Source: CBDHFQ01 sp965262565 (GTDB lineage Bacteria > Bacteroidota > Bacteroidia > J057). From it: a stretch of DNA of 64,000 nt. The position numbers and the translations under genes were made by a program. The stretch spans positions 186,001 to 250,000 of the forward strand of contig CBDHFQ010000033.1 of the NCBI GenBank assembly GCA_965262565.1. The letters run 5' to 3'. The notes under the pieces were generated by a model. It did no database searches, was not told the origin of the DNA, and worked only from the letters and a program-made list of their open reading frames with translations. Every line of letters starts with the position of its first letter. The first letter of the stretch is position 1. Positions 26,732 to 35,033 of the stretch are shown here, piece by piece.

Positions 26732-28402
26732 ATGGCAGAATACGACATTAACAGAGTTAAAGATCTTATTGGTGCAAACAGATTAGATGAAGCAATTTCT
26801 CAACTTGAAAGCATAACGAACAACACATTCCCAACCTATCATGAAAATGTCTTACAGCTGAAACGAAGATATCATAGCCTAAAAAATAAGGAGACTTCTG
26901 GAACTATCTCCTTATCAGAATTTACCCTAACAGAAAATCAAATCGGGGCAAGCCTACTCAAATTGGTTTCTTCCATAGAGAATGAGGAAGCGTATATTCC
27001 TGAAAATAATCAAGAAAGTAATTTCTGGAATCGCCTTTGGAAATGGTCTTCCTCAAAAAAGGTAAAACGTGCTGGATTAATTGGACTATTTTCTGGAGCA
27101 ATCATAGGAGGGGGTACTTATATTAACAATGGAGGAATTCAGAATATTAATGATGGAGATGTCTATATTAATCCCGGGGCAGATAAACATTTTGTAGGCG
27201 CCTGGAAATCCGTTCAAGAAGAAATTCAACAAAATGTCACTGCATGTATTAGCTTGATAGTCCAACTGGAAAGTGATCCTCCTCAGCCTTTCTGGGATGT
27301 GAGAAAATTTAATGAAACAGATAGCCAATTTCAAGACAGAGCAAGGGAGTACTTTAGAACCTATCAGGACAATCTCCAAATGTACCGACGCAATTTTCCG
27401 GTGAAAGAAAGGCAATACGAAGTTCAAAGCGATAATTTATCATATGAATCCAATGTTAAATTAGCCGTGGATAACATTTATGCCCACTTTTCCCAGATAA
27501 ACCAACACATTTCCAGTTATCAGGATGAATTGGTCAAATTGCAAAACCAAGCCTTTTTAAGTGATGAGGAGAGAATAGAGAAAGCTCGTTTCACTCATCG
27601 ATTGAAACTAATAGATGCTAAAATGGCACTTATTGATATCATACAAGATTACTATCCGATCACAGAGAAAGAAACGAGATTTTGGAAAGGGCAATTCAGC
27701 CTGTTGCCATTACCTGAACACTTTCCCAAGGGCAACTTAACAATGAAAGATTGGTCAATGATTCAGGCGAACTTAGCTAAATCCAAAAGTGAACTATTTC
27801 ATTCCCAGACAAATCAGTATGTTCAGGCACAACAAAGGGAAATCAAAAGAAAAATCAATGATCCCTATCTGCTCTTTTTGCGAAGGATGATGGGAATGTC
27901 TGATTCTTTAAGTGAGGGCGAATGGGTAGCCTTGAAAAACAAGGAATTAGATGTAAATGAAGAAGATCCTATCAAATTAATGCAATTGGCTGGGCTTTCT
28001 TTTATTGAATGTGATGCGGGAGCCACCTTATTTTATTTAAGACAAGCAGCAAAAGCTACCTCTCTAACTCCTAAGCAAGAATTATATATTCAATTATCAA
28101 TAGATCGCATCGAACATCCAGATATATACCAGGGAAGTCTGGGTGTTGTGGTATTAGAGGTAGAGGATGGGGCTAATTTGGCAGAATCCGGTGTTATAGA
28201 AGGCGATGTTATTGTGGCTGTCGATGGAGAAGTCATCCAGGAGCCGCTAGAGATTGCCAATTATTTGGGGAAGGCGAATAATAAAACGAGTGTTTTCGAT
28301 ATTATACGCTCGGGAAAAGCTGAACGAATATCTATTGACTCAAACAGATCTTTAGGAGCTCTAATGTCTCAACTCGTCGTTTTACAAACGGTGAGAATAT
28401 AA
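26732..28402 (+). CDS. EAD11 - transmembrane - PDZ domain protein
   Basis: 556 residues in three parts. Residues 1 to about 90 match effector-associated domain 11 (DLIGANRLDEAISQLESI ... YHSLKN ... GTISLSEF), a small helical adaptor described in bacterial conflict systems. A single hydrophobic segment (about 113-130) follows. A long helical region then leads to a C-terminal PDZ domain (LGVVVLEVEDGANLAESGVI, EGDVIVAVDGEVI). EADs recruit partners carrying the same EAD; none is seen in this window. No catalytic domain is visible. Monocistronic by appearance. Confidence 0.7.
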   Translation: MAEYDINRVKDLIGANRLDEAISQLESITNNTFPTYHENVLQLKRRYHSLKNKETSGTISLSEFTLTENQIGASLLKLVSSIENEEAYIPENNQESNFWNRLWKWSSSKKVKRAGLIGLFSGAIIGGGTYINNGGIQNINDGDVYINPGADKHFVGAWKSVQEEIQQNVTACISLIVQLESDPPQPFWDVRKFNETDSQFQDRAREYFRTYQDNLQMYRRNFPVKERQYEVQSDNLSYESNVKLAVDNIYAHFSQINQHISSYQDELVKLQNQAFLSDEERIEKARFTHRLKLIDAKMALIDIIQDYYPITEKETRFWKGQFSLLPLPEHFPKGNLTMKDWSMIQANLAKSKSELFHSQTNQYVQAQQREIKRKINDPYLLFLRRMMGMSDSLSEGEWVALKNKELDVNEEDPIKLMQLAGLSFIECDAGATLFYLRQAAKATSLTPKQELYIQLSIDRIEHPDIYQGSLGVVVLEVEDGANLAESGVIEGDVIVAVDGEVIQEPLEIANYLGKANNKTSVFDIIRSGKAERISIDSNRSLGALMSQLVVLQTVRI

Positions 28403-28476
28403 TTAACTTTTTTTGTGGCTAAAGGAAAGACTACTAAGGGAAAGTTTAAATTATTATGTTATAATTTATAACACCG

Positions 28477-30078
28477 TTATTTCATCTTCTTAATCTCTCC
28501 CAACAAGGCTTTTAATTCTTCCACCTTCTCAGGCTCATCTGCATATACATTATGGGTTTCCATAGGATCTTTCTTCAGATGATACAATTGCCCAGGAACT
28601 TCTCCTTCTTTAGGTTCATATATGGTCGGCTCAGAAAATCCCCCGGAACCTCTGCCTTCGATGAGTTTCCAATCTCCTTGACGAATAGCGAAAAAAGCTC
28701 TGGAAGAATGATGGACCACGGCTCGTTGGCCTATCACTTCATCAGCTTCACCTAATAAAATGGGCAGAATACTATAGCTGTCGATGGCTTCGCTCTGTTC
28801 CATATCCACTCCTATGATATCTGAGGTGGTTTGGAATAAATTAGTTAAACAGGTCAATGCGTCAGACTGACTTCCTGCTTCCACTCTCCCTGGCCATTGT
28901 ACTATGAAAGGAACCCTATGCCCCCCTTCCCACGCATCCGCTTTCATCCCTCTCAATACACCGGCTGCCCTATGATCATATGTTTCGATTAATTCAGGCG
29001 TCCAAAACGGACCATTGTCACTCGTAAAAATTACCAACGTCTCCTCCGCTACATTCATGTCGTCCAACTTCTTCAAGATCCTCCCCACCATATCATCCAC
29101 CATATGCACAAAATCTCCATAATTTCCCGCACTTGATTGTTGAGCATAATCATCTTTGGGTACCCAGGGCGTATGAGGCGCGGCAAAGGGAAGATAGAGG
29201 AAAAAGGGAGCATCAGCAGGAGGAAGCGAAACCCCAGAAGCAGCGGGAGAATCATTGCCAATAAATCCAAGCGCTTTAGAGACAAAGGTAGGAAGTACCT
29301 CCTCAAATGTGAAGCTCGGAGCCATTTTCCCTGCTCTCCAAAAAGCTTCCGTATATCCCGTATTCAAATCATTGCCAGAAGTTGAATCTGAAGGAAGCTC
29401 CGTCAGCACATCATTCTCCAGATAACAGTAGGGTTCCATGTCCAAGGAAGCCGGGAGAATGAAAGAATAGTGAAATCCGTGATCCAATGGCCCATCCGTA
29501 GGCTTTTGGGTAAAGTCGATGTGCCTGGGATGCATATCACTCACCATGCCCAGGGAATTTACCTCAGATTCATCAGAAGCTAAAGCGGATGCATGTCCTT
29601 CCTTGATCACCCAATCCAGCCCCAGATGCCATTTTCCCACTACGCCCGTTCGATAGCCATGATCTTTGAGAAGTTGGGCCACAGTCATTTGGTTTTGTTC
29701 CAATAAGGCCCTGCCATATCCTCTCAACACACCTCTCGGCAATTTACTTCGCCAACAATACCTTCCTGTCAAAATTCCATAGCGGGTAGGTGTACAGACG
29801 GAGGAAGGAGAATGTGCATCTGTAAACATCATTCCGCTACTGGCTAATTGGTCTAAATGAGGGGTAGGGATATGGGAAGCTGGATTATAGGCTCTAATAT
29901 CTCCATAGCCTAGATCATCAGCCAGAATATAAATGATATTGGGAAACTTCTTTGTGTGAGGAGTATCAGGTAGCGTAGAGATAGAATGAGGTGAAGCAAC
30001 TGCGGTATGAGAATATTGAGAAACCATAATTCCCACACACAGAATAGAGATAGCGTAGTAGTTGGTAAAAATTTTCAT
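28477..30078 (-). CDS. Sulfatase (arylsulfatase family), secreted
   Basis: 533 residues with an N-terminal signal peptide. IIYILADDLGYGD supplies metal-binding Asp residues and SVCTPTRYGILTGRY is the sulfatase signature with Cys95 to be converted to formylglycine (C-x-P-x-R). GKWHLG and FTSDNGP complete the active site. It hydrolyses sulfate esters, probably on polysaccharides, in the periplasm. Divergent from a second sulfatase gene 111 bases away. No maturase gene (anSME or FGE) is in the window. Substrate cannot be told. Confidence 0.9.
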   Translation of the reverse strand: MKIFTNYYAISILCVGIMVSQYSHTAVASPHSISTLPDTPHTKKFPNIIYILADDLGYGDIRAYNPASHIPTPHLDQLASSGMMFTDAHSPSSVCTPTRYGILTGRYCWRSKLPRGVLRGYGRALLEQNQMTVAQLLKDHGYRTGVVGKWHLGLDWVIKEGHASALASDESEVNSLGMVSDMHPRHIDFTQKPTDGPLDHGFHYSFILPASLDMEPYCYLENDVLTELPSDSTSGNDLNTGYTEAFWRAGKMAPSFTFEEVLPTFVSKALGFIGNDSPAASGVSLPPADAPFFLYLPFAAPHTPWVPKDDYAQQSSAGNYGDFVHMVDDMVGRILKKLDDMNVAEETLVIFTSDNGPFWTPELIETYDHRAAGVLRGMKADAWEGGHRVPFIVQWPGRVEAGSQSDALTCLTNLFQTTSDIIGVDMEQSEAIDSYSILPILLGEADEVIGQRAVVHHSSRAFFAIRQGDWKLIEGRGSGGFSEPTIYEPKEGEVPGQLYHLKKDPMETHNVYADEPEKVEELKALLGEIKKMK

Positions 30079-30189
30079 GTCTATGTTATTGGCCTAAATT
30101 AAATAAAACAATCTTTTTCAATTTCTCTTCTTTTCCCGTCCTCTTATTTTGTGTATGTTAATAAAGGGCTATGCTAAACCTCTTGTCGT

Positions 30190-31557
30190 ATGAATCTGAT
30201 GCCTCATCTCTTCAAATTAAGTCTCCTTTTGTTCTTGTTGGCCTCTTGCCAATCTTCTCCTATCTCATCCACCGATACTGATAATGCCTCCAACGCTCAA
30301 ACATCCCCACCTCCTAATGTTATTCTCATCATGGCAGATGATTTAGGATATAAAGGAATTAGTTGTTACGGAAATCAAGACATTCAAACCCCACACCTGG
30401 ACCAGTTAGCTGCAGAAGGAATCCGGTTTACGGATTATCACGCGAACTGTACAGTCTGTACGCCCACCAGAGCGGCCTTATTGACAGGAAGATACCAACA
30501 AAGGAGTGGATTAGAAGGGGTAATTTATGTGAGGGGGCCTACTCGTCAACTAGGAATGTCATTAGATGAAATCACATTGGCCGAATTACTTAAGCAAAGA
30601 GGATATGCTACGGGAATAATGGGTAAGTGGCATTTAGGATATAAGAAGGAGTACTTTCCTACGCGTCAGGGATTTGATGAGTTTTATGGATATGTGAGCG
30701 GCAATATAGATTTTCACAGTCACTACGATAATTCAGGTATATATGATTGGTGGCACAATGAGGATTCCCTGATAGAACAAGGATATGTTACGGACTTGAT
30801 TACTCGGCATTCCGTTGATTTTATAGAAAAGCATCAAGACAGTTCATTTTTCTTGTATGTAGCTCATCAGGCTCCTCACGCTCCTTTTCAGGGAAGAGAG
30901 GATTCTGCGTATCGATTTCCAAACCGAGAATTTTCTTATTATGGAAATGTGGAAGATAAAGAGGCCGCCTATGTGGAGATGGTAGAAGTGATGGATGAAG
31001 GTATTGGAAAAATAATGGAAACTGTGGATCGATTGGGCTTGGCAGAACATACTCTCATCATTTTTGTATCGGACAATGGTGCTGAGCAACACTATGGGCA
31101 TAATGGGGAGTTAAGAGGATGGAAGACGACTTTATTTGAAGGTGGAATTAGAGTACCAGCGATTGTGAGGTGGAAAAATCATATCAGCCCAGCCGTTTCC
31201 GATGAGTTGGTGATGAGTTTTGATTGGATGCCTACCTTATTGGCACTATCTCAAATCCCTATCCCCGACGCTTTGACATTGGATGGAATAGATATAACTC
31301 CTTTACTATTGGATCAATCTCCTCTAACAGAGAGAATGCTATTTTGGAGGTATAGACAGCAAAAAGCCGTTCGGGAGGGGGATTGGAAATTGTTGTTGGA
31401 TGAGGAGCAGGGGCCTATGTTATTCAACTTGAAAGAGGATAGGGGAGAGCAGGTGAATTTGGCGGAAAAGTATGAGGACAAGGTGATGCATATGAAAGAG
31501 GCCATTATTTCTTGGGAGCAAGAGGTATATGGAACAAGAGAGATGCTCACTCAGTAG
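30190..31557 (+). CDS. Sulfatase, lipoprotein
   Basis: 455 residues with a lipoprotein signal (LLLFLLASC, Cys20). VILIMADDLGYKG, CTVCTPTRAALLTGRY (formylglycine Cys90), GKWHLGY and FVSDNGAEQHYGHNG give the complete S1-type sulfatase active site. Shorter than its divergent neighbour and only moderately similar to it, so they probably act on different linkages of the same sulfated glycan. Membrane anchored facing the periplasm or cell surface. Confidence 0.9.
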   Translation: MNLMPHLFKLSLLLFLLASCQSSPISSTDTDNASNAQTSPPPNVILIMADDLGYKGISCYGNQDIQTPHLDQLAAEGIRFTDYHANCTVCTPTRAALLTGRYQQRSGLEGVIYVRGPTRQLGMSLDEITLAELLKQRGYATGIMGKWHLGYKKEYFPTRQGFDEFYGYVSGNIDFHSHYDNSGIYDWWHNEDSLIEQGYVTDLITRHSVDFIEKHQDSSFFLYVAHQAPHAPFQGREDSAYRFPNREFSYYGNVEDKEAAYVEMVEVMDEGIGKIMETVDRLGLAEHTLIIFVSDNGAEQHYGHNGELRGWKTTLFEGGIRVPAIVRWKNHISPAVSDELVMSFDWMPTLLALSQIPIPDALTLDGIDITPLLLDQSPLTERMLFWRYRQQKAVREGDWKLLLDEEQGPMLFNLKEDRGEQVNLAEKYEDKVMHMKEAIISWEQEVYGTREMLTQ

Positions 31558-31590
31558 CGTCTCTCTCAGGTGAAGTACAATACACTCTAT

Positions 31591-32085
31591 TTATGCCAAT
31601 CCGATATATCCTACTGCTTTATCTACCATCTCATCCAGCGTCAATTTTCCTGAATCAAGGCGTAGATGTTGTTCTGTTAAAGGCTCAAAATCGTCTTTTA
31701 CTTTCAGATGTACCTTAAAATCTGCTTCACTGTATTTTCTCTTTTCCTTCAATCTCACCTGTACTACTTTTTCGTGGGCGACGATTTGGATAAAATAGAA
31801 ATCCTCATCTCGGAACAGTACATAATTTGTAAAATAGTCTCGAATCTCTTTCTTGTAAAAAGTAGCATCTATGATAGTTACCCCTCCATGAATGTAGGAT
31901 TTTAGTACATCTTTGCGCATTCTTTCATAGATCTTCCATTTATCTGCCTCCGAATATTTACCTCTGAGTCCTAATTCATCCCTCACCATATCGCTATTGA
32001 TATGATGAGCATCTAGCCTTTCAGCCAAAGCTTTTGCAAAGGTAGATTTACCAGTGCCGGGTAGTCCTAATACCATGATAATCAT
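31591..32085 (-). CDS. AAA_33 P-loop kinase (COG0645-like)
   Basis: 164 residues: GLPGTGKS is Walker A; INSDMVRDELG and IIDATFYKKEIRDYF follow the AAA_33 small-molecule kinase pattern. This is the domain commonly fused C-terminally to COG2187 (APH-like) proteins; here it is alone, while the APH-like half is encoded at 2318-3496. It is 12 bases downstream of the universal stress gene on the same strand and probably co-transcribed with it. Substrate unknown. Confidence 0.78.
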   Translation of the reverse strand: MIIMVLGLPGTGKSTFAKALAERLDAHHINSDMVRDELGLRGKYSEADKWKIYERMRKDVLKSYIHGGVTIIDATFYKKEIRDYFTNYVLFRDEDFYFIQIVAHEKVVQVRLKEKRKYSEADFKVHLKVKDDFEPLTEQHLRLDSGKLTLDEMVDKAVGYIGLA

Positions 32086-32097
32086 TTCACCTACTCA

Positions 32098-32952
32098 TTA
32101 GTTCACCTCTTTTTTAACACCTATTTCCACATCTTGAAAAGCAAGTAAAGGTATTTCTGTATGAAAAGCCATTTCCTTGGTTTGGCTATGAAAGAAAACG
32201 CGCTGGAACAGATTTCGCTTTTTCATAGACATCACGAGTAGGTCTACCTTATTGTATTTGATATAATCTGAAAGTGCCTTTTGAACGTCTGTGTGTTCCA
32301 GTAATTCAAAGAAAATATTGTCGTAGGGAATTTCTTGCGCCACGGTTTGTTTATACCAATCAAATTTTTTGTTTTCATAATTAGAGAAAGGATCATGGCC
32401 TACATGGAGAACATGGATGTTCGCATTGAAGGTGATCGCCATAGAAGCCAGCTGTTTAAGTACTTCCAAGTCTCCTTCCTGATAATCTGTAGCAAAAACG
32501 ATGTTGGTAATTTCATGGGAATGGTAATTGTGGGGAATCACCAGAACAGGGCAATGTGACATACTAACTACATCGGCCGCATTGCTCCCAAATAATCTAC
32601 CTACTCCTTCAGCACCATCTGTTCCCATAATAATGAAATCAATTTCTTCTTCTTTGGATATGCGAATAATATCTGGAGCTACTCTTCCGATGGTAGTAAT
32701 AAAGGAGGAGTTTACCTCCGGTGCTTCTAAGGCTAATTCTTCCTTCCATTCTGCATATCTTTCTTGTACTTCCTCTTCCCACTTTTCCATATTAGGATGG
32801 AAATAGATGTAGGGATTATCTGTACGCTCGGTAATTAACTGAGTATGCATCACAATAATACTTCCTTGAATCTTTTTGGTAAAATCCATGGCGTATTTGA
32901 ACGCATTATTAGCTGTTTCTGAAAAATCGGTTGGAACGAGTATCTTTTTCAT
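32098..32952 (-). CDS. Universal stress protein, tandem UspA domains
   Basis: 284 residues made of two Usp domains. The first (1 to about 148) has the ATP-binding pattern GTDGAEGVGRLFGSNA...CPVLVIP; the second (about 150-275) ends SMKKRNLFQRVFFHSQTKEM...PLLAFQ and is less typical. Cytoplasmic; tandem Usp proteins bind ATP and respond to stress or respiratory state. Operon with the AAA_33 kinase downstream. Confidence 0.85.
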   Translation of the reverse strand: MKKILVPTDFSETANNAFKYAMDFTKKIQGSIIVMHTQLITERTDNPYIYFHPNMEKWEEEVQERYAEWKEELALEAPEVNSSFITTIGRVAPDIIRISKEEEIDFIIMGTDGAEGVGRLFGSNAADVVSMSHCPVLVIPHNYHSHEITNIVFATDYQEGDLEVLKQLASMAITFNANIHVLHVGHDPFSNYENKKFDWYKQTVAQEIPYDNIFFELLEHTDVQKALSDYIKYNKVDLLVMSMKKRNLFQRVFFHSQTKEMAFHTEIPLLAFQDVEIGVKKEVN

Positions 32953-33062
32953 AGTGCCTTATCTTTTGATTTAAACTAAACAGTTAACACCATGAAAGAG
33001 ATGATAAGGGTAAGCTCAAATGATGACTTTATTCCATAGCTCCTTTTATTATATGGCTAACC

Positions 33063-33572
33063 TTAATTATAGGGTTTAGGAGGATCTTTTTCGGGAAGTG
33101 GGAGAGAACCAGGAATACCCAGTAAGGGGAACTCTTTGCGCATGGGAAAAAATTCAAAGTCTTCAGGCAAGTACATTCTTCGGAGATCAGGATGATTGTG
33201 AAAACGAACTCCCATCATATCAAAGGCTTCTCTTTCGTACCAATTAGCAGAGGGCCAGATATCCGTTACTGTATCTAATACAGGATGCTCTTCTTCCACT
33301 CTGGTGGCGATGCGTAGGCGTTGGCGATTTTTTAAACTCACAATATTATAAGATACTTCGAATCGTTTCTCGTCTGTATATCGATCGACCGTACTGATAT
33401 CTACTAAATAATTAAAATCGTACATATCCCTGAGTGTTTTCAGCACTTCATGCACACTTTCAGGAGATACTTCCACGGTAAGTTCTCCTGCATATCCGCG
33501 TACTTCTACAATGAAATTATTTAATGGGCCTTTTTGAATCGTATCTAACAACTGGTTTTTACCTTCTTCCAT
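33063..33572 (-). CDS. nuoC: NADH-quinone oxidoreductase subunit C
   Basis: 169 residues, full length for NuoC (30-kDa subunit). YLVDISTVDRY and the signature WYEREAFDMMGVRFHNHPDL are diagnostic. It belongs to the peripheral arm of complex I, contacting NuoD. Located 30 bases downstream of pyrE on the same strand. NuoD is found 8 kb away instead of adjacent, so the complex I genes are dispersed. Confidence 0.92.
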   Translation of the reverse strand: MEEGKNQLLDTIQKGPLNNFIVEVRGYAGELTVEVSPESVHEVLKTLRDMYDFNYLVDISTVDRYTDEKRFEVSYNIVSLKNRQRLRIATRVEEEHPVLDTVTDIWPSANWYEREAFDMMGVRFHNHPDLRRMYLPEDFEFFPMRKEFPLLGIPGSLPLPEKDPPKPYN

Positions 33573-33602
33573 AATGTATACTTGAACTAGACGAAATTAT
33601 CC

Positions 33603-34229
33603 TTAAGCTTTCCAATCTGCTGGATTTTCCTGCCACTTTTTTATAGTACTTAACTCTTCAGCGGGAAGATAGTTACTTTGAGTCGCAATAGACAACAATG
33701 TGTCCATATTTGTCAGCGTAAAATAAGGACAATTAGCTGAAGCGAATCTTTCCTTGGCAACAGAGAATTCATAACTGAACACAGCGGCTACTCCTGCAAC
33801 TTTTCCTCCAGCTTCACGAATGGCTTCTACCGCCTGGAGACTACTGCCACCTGTGGAAATCAGATCTTCAATCACCACATAAGAAAGATCTGGAGTTAAC
33901 TCACCCTCTACCAGATTATTCATTCCATGTGATTTTGCTTTACTGCGAATATAGATCATGGGCCATTGATACGTATCTGCTATTAAAGCTGCCATGGCGA
34001 TGGCCCCGGTGGCTACGCCTGCTACAGCATTTGCTTGCTGGAAATGATGATCAATCAGGGAGGTAAAAGCTTCTTTTACGTTTGTTCTAAGGTCGGGATA
34101 GGACAGAATCAGCCGATTATCACAATAAATAGGAGACTGCCAACCTGAACTCCATGTGAATGGAGGTTGAGTACGAAATCTAACAGCTTTGATTTTAAGT
34201 AAATCCTCTGCAATTTTGAAATTATCCAC
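33603..34229 (-). CDS. pyrE: Orotate phosphoribosyltransferase
   Basis: 208 residues. The PRPP-binding motif is YVVIEDLISTGGSS, and AGVATGAIAMAALIAD and RSKAKSHGMNNLVEG (flexible catalytic loop with conserved Lys) follow the OPRTase order. Converts orotate and PRPP to OMP in pyrimidine synthesis. Divergent from the Nudix gene with only 30 bases between start codons; nuoC follows on the same strand. Confidence 0.92.
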   Translation of the reverse strand: MDNFKIAEDLLKIKAVRFRTQPPFTWSSGWQSPIYCDNRLILSYPDLRTNVKEAFTSLIDHHFQQANAVAGVATGAIAMAALIADTYQWPMIYIRSKAKSHGMNNLVEGELTPDLSYVVIEDLISTGGSSLQAVEAIREAGGKVAGVAAVFSYEFSVAKERFASANCPYFTLTNMDTLLSIATQSNYLPAEELSTIKKWQENPADWKA

Positions 34230-34259
34230 AATTATTCTTGTTCACGAGCAGTTAAAATT

Positions 34260-34982
34260 ATGAAAATTTTCGCTTTAAATTTGTGTTTGCAATTTGAAGT
34301 CATCTCATCCCACCAAAATTATCATTTTACGATGCTATCCTTCCCTGAATTGATGAGTGTTTTTTTTAAGGGAACGGATTTTGACGAGCAAATATACTAC
34401 GTGGAAGTTCCTGAAGATAAGGAAACTTTCCTCAAGGAAGTAATCGAATTACAAGCTCACCAATTTTGGCGGGAAGTTAATACGACAGTTTGCTTTTTAT
34501 TCAATAAAAAGACCGAACGCAATGCTTTCTGGCAGTCTTTTCAGGATTCCTTCCGACTTACGGATGCTGCCGGAGGATTAGTTATAAATGAAAAAGGATC
34601 GTATTTGTGTATTTACAATCGAAAAAAATGGACCTTACCCAAAGGAGTGTTAGAATGGAGAGAAGATCCGGAGGTAGCTGCTATCAGAGAAGTTCAGGAA
34701 GAGACAGGAATACAGGAGGTAAAGATTATGGAAAAAATGGAAGAAACCTATCATACTTTTCAGCGGGGCAAAAAGTGGATTTTGAAGACCACCTTTTGGT
34801 ATCGAATGAGTGCTTCATCTGATGAGATTCTAATACCACAAACATCGGAAGATATAGAAGATGTGAAATGGAAGACTAAAGAGGAATGGTTAGAAGTGGC
34901 GGATGAATCTTATCCGCTGATCAGACATTTGTTTACCTTGGAATTTACACGGATATTAAGGACCAGGGAGCAGATGAATTAG
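34260..34982 (+). CDS. Nudix hydrolase
   Basis: 240 residues with a perfect Nudix box in the middle: G-x5-E-x7-REVQEETGI (GVLEWREDPEVAAIREVQEE). The preceding about 105 residues are a family-specific N-terminal extension and AAGGLVINEKGSYLCIYN starts the Nudix fold. It cleaves a nucleoside diphosphate linked to another moiety; the substrate cannot be inferred. Start at ATG 34260 gives an ordinary N-terminus; a second ATG at 34332 is possible. Confidence 0.88.
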   Translation: MKIFALNLCLQFEVISSHQNYHFTMLSFPELMSVFFKGTDFDEQIYYVEVPEDKETFLKEVIELQAHQFWREVNTTVCFLFNKKTERNAFWQSFQDSFRLTDAAGGLVINEKGSYLCIYNRKKWTLPKGVLEWREDPEVAAIREVQEETGIQEVKIMEKMEETYHTFQRGKKWILKTTFWYRMSASSDEILIPQTSEDIEDVKWKTKEEWLEVADESYPLIRHLFTLEFTRILRTREQMN

Positions 34983-35033
34983 AGGTAGATTAAAGTAATG
35001 AATGTGAATTGCTTACTCTCAAGAAGATAACAA

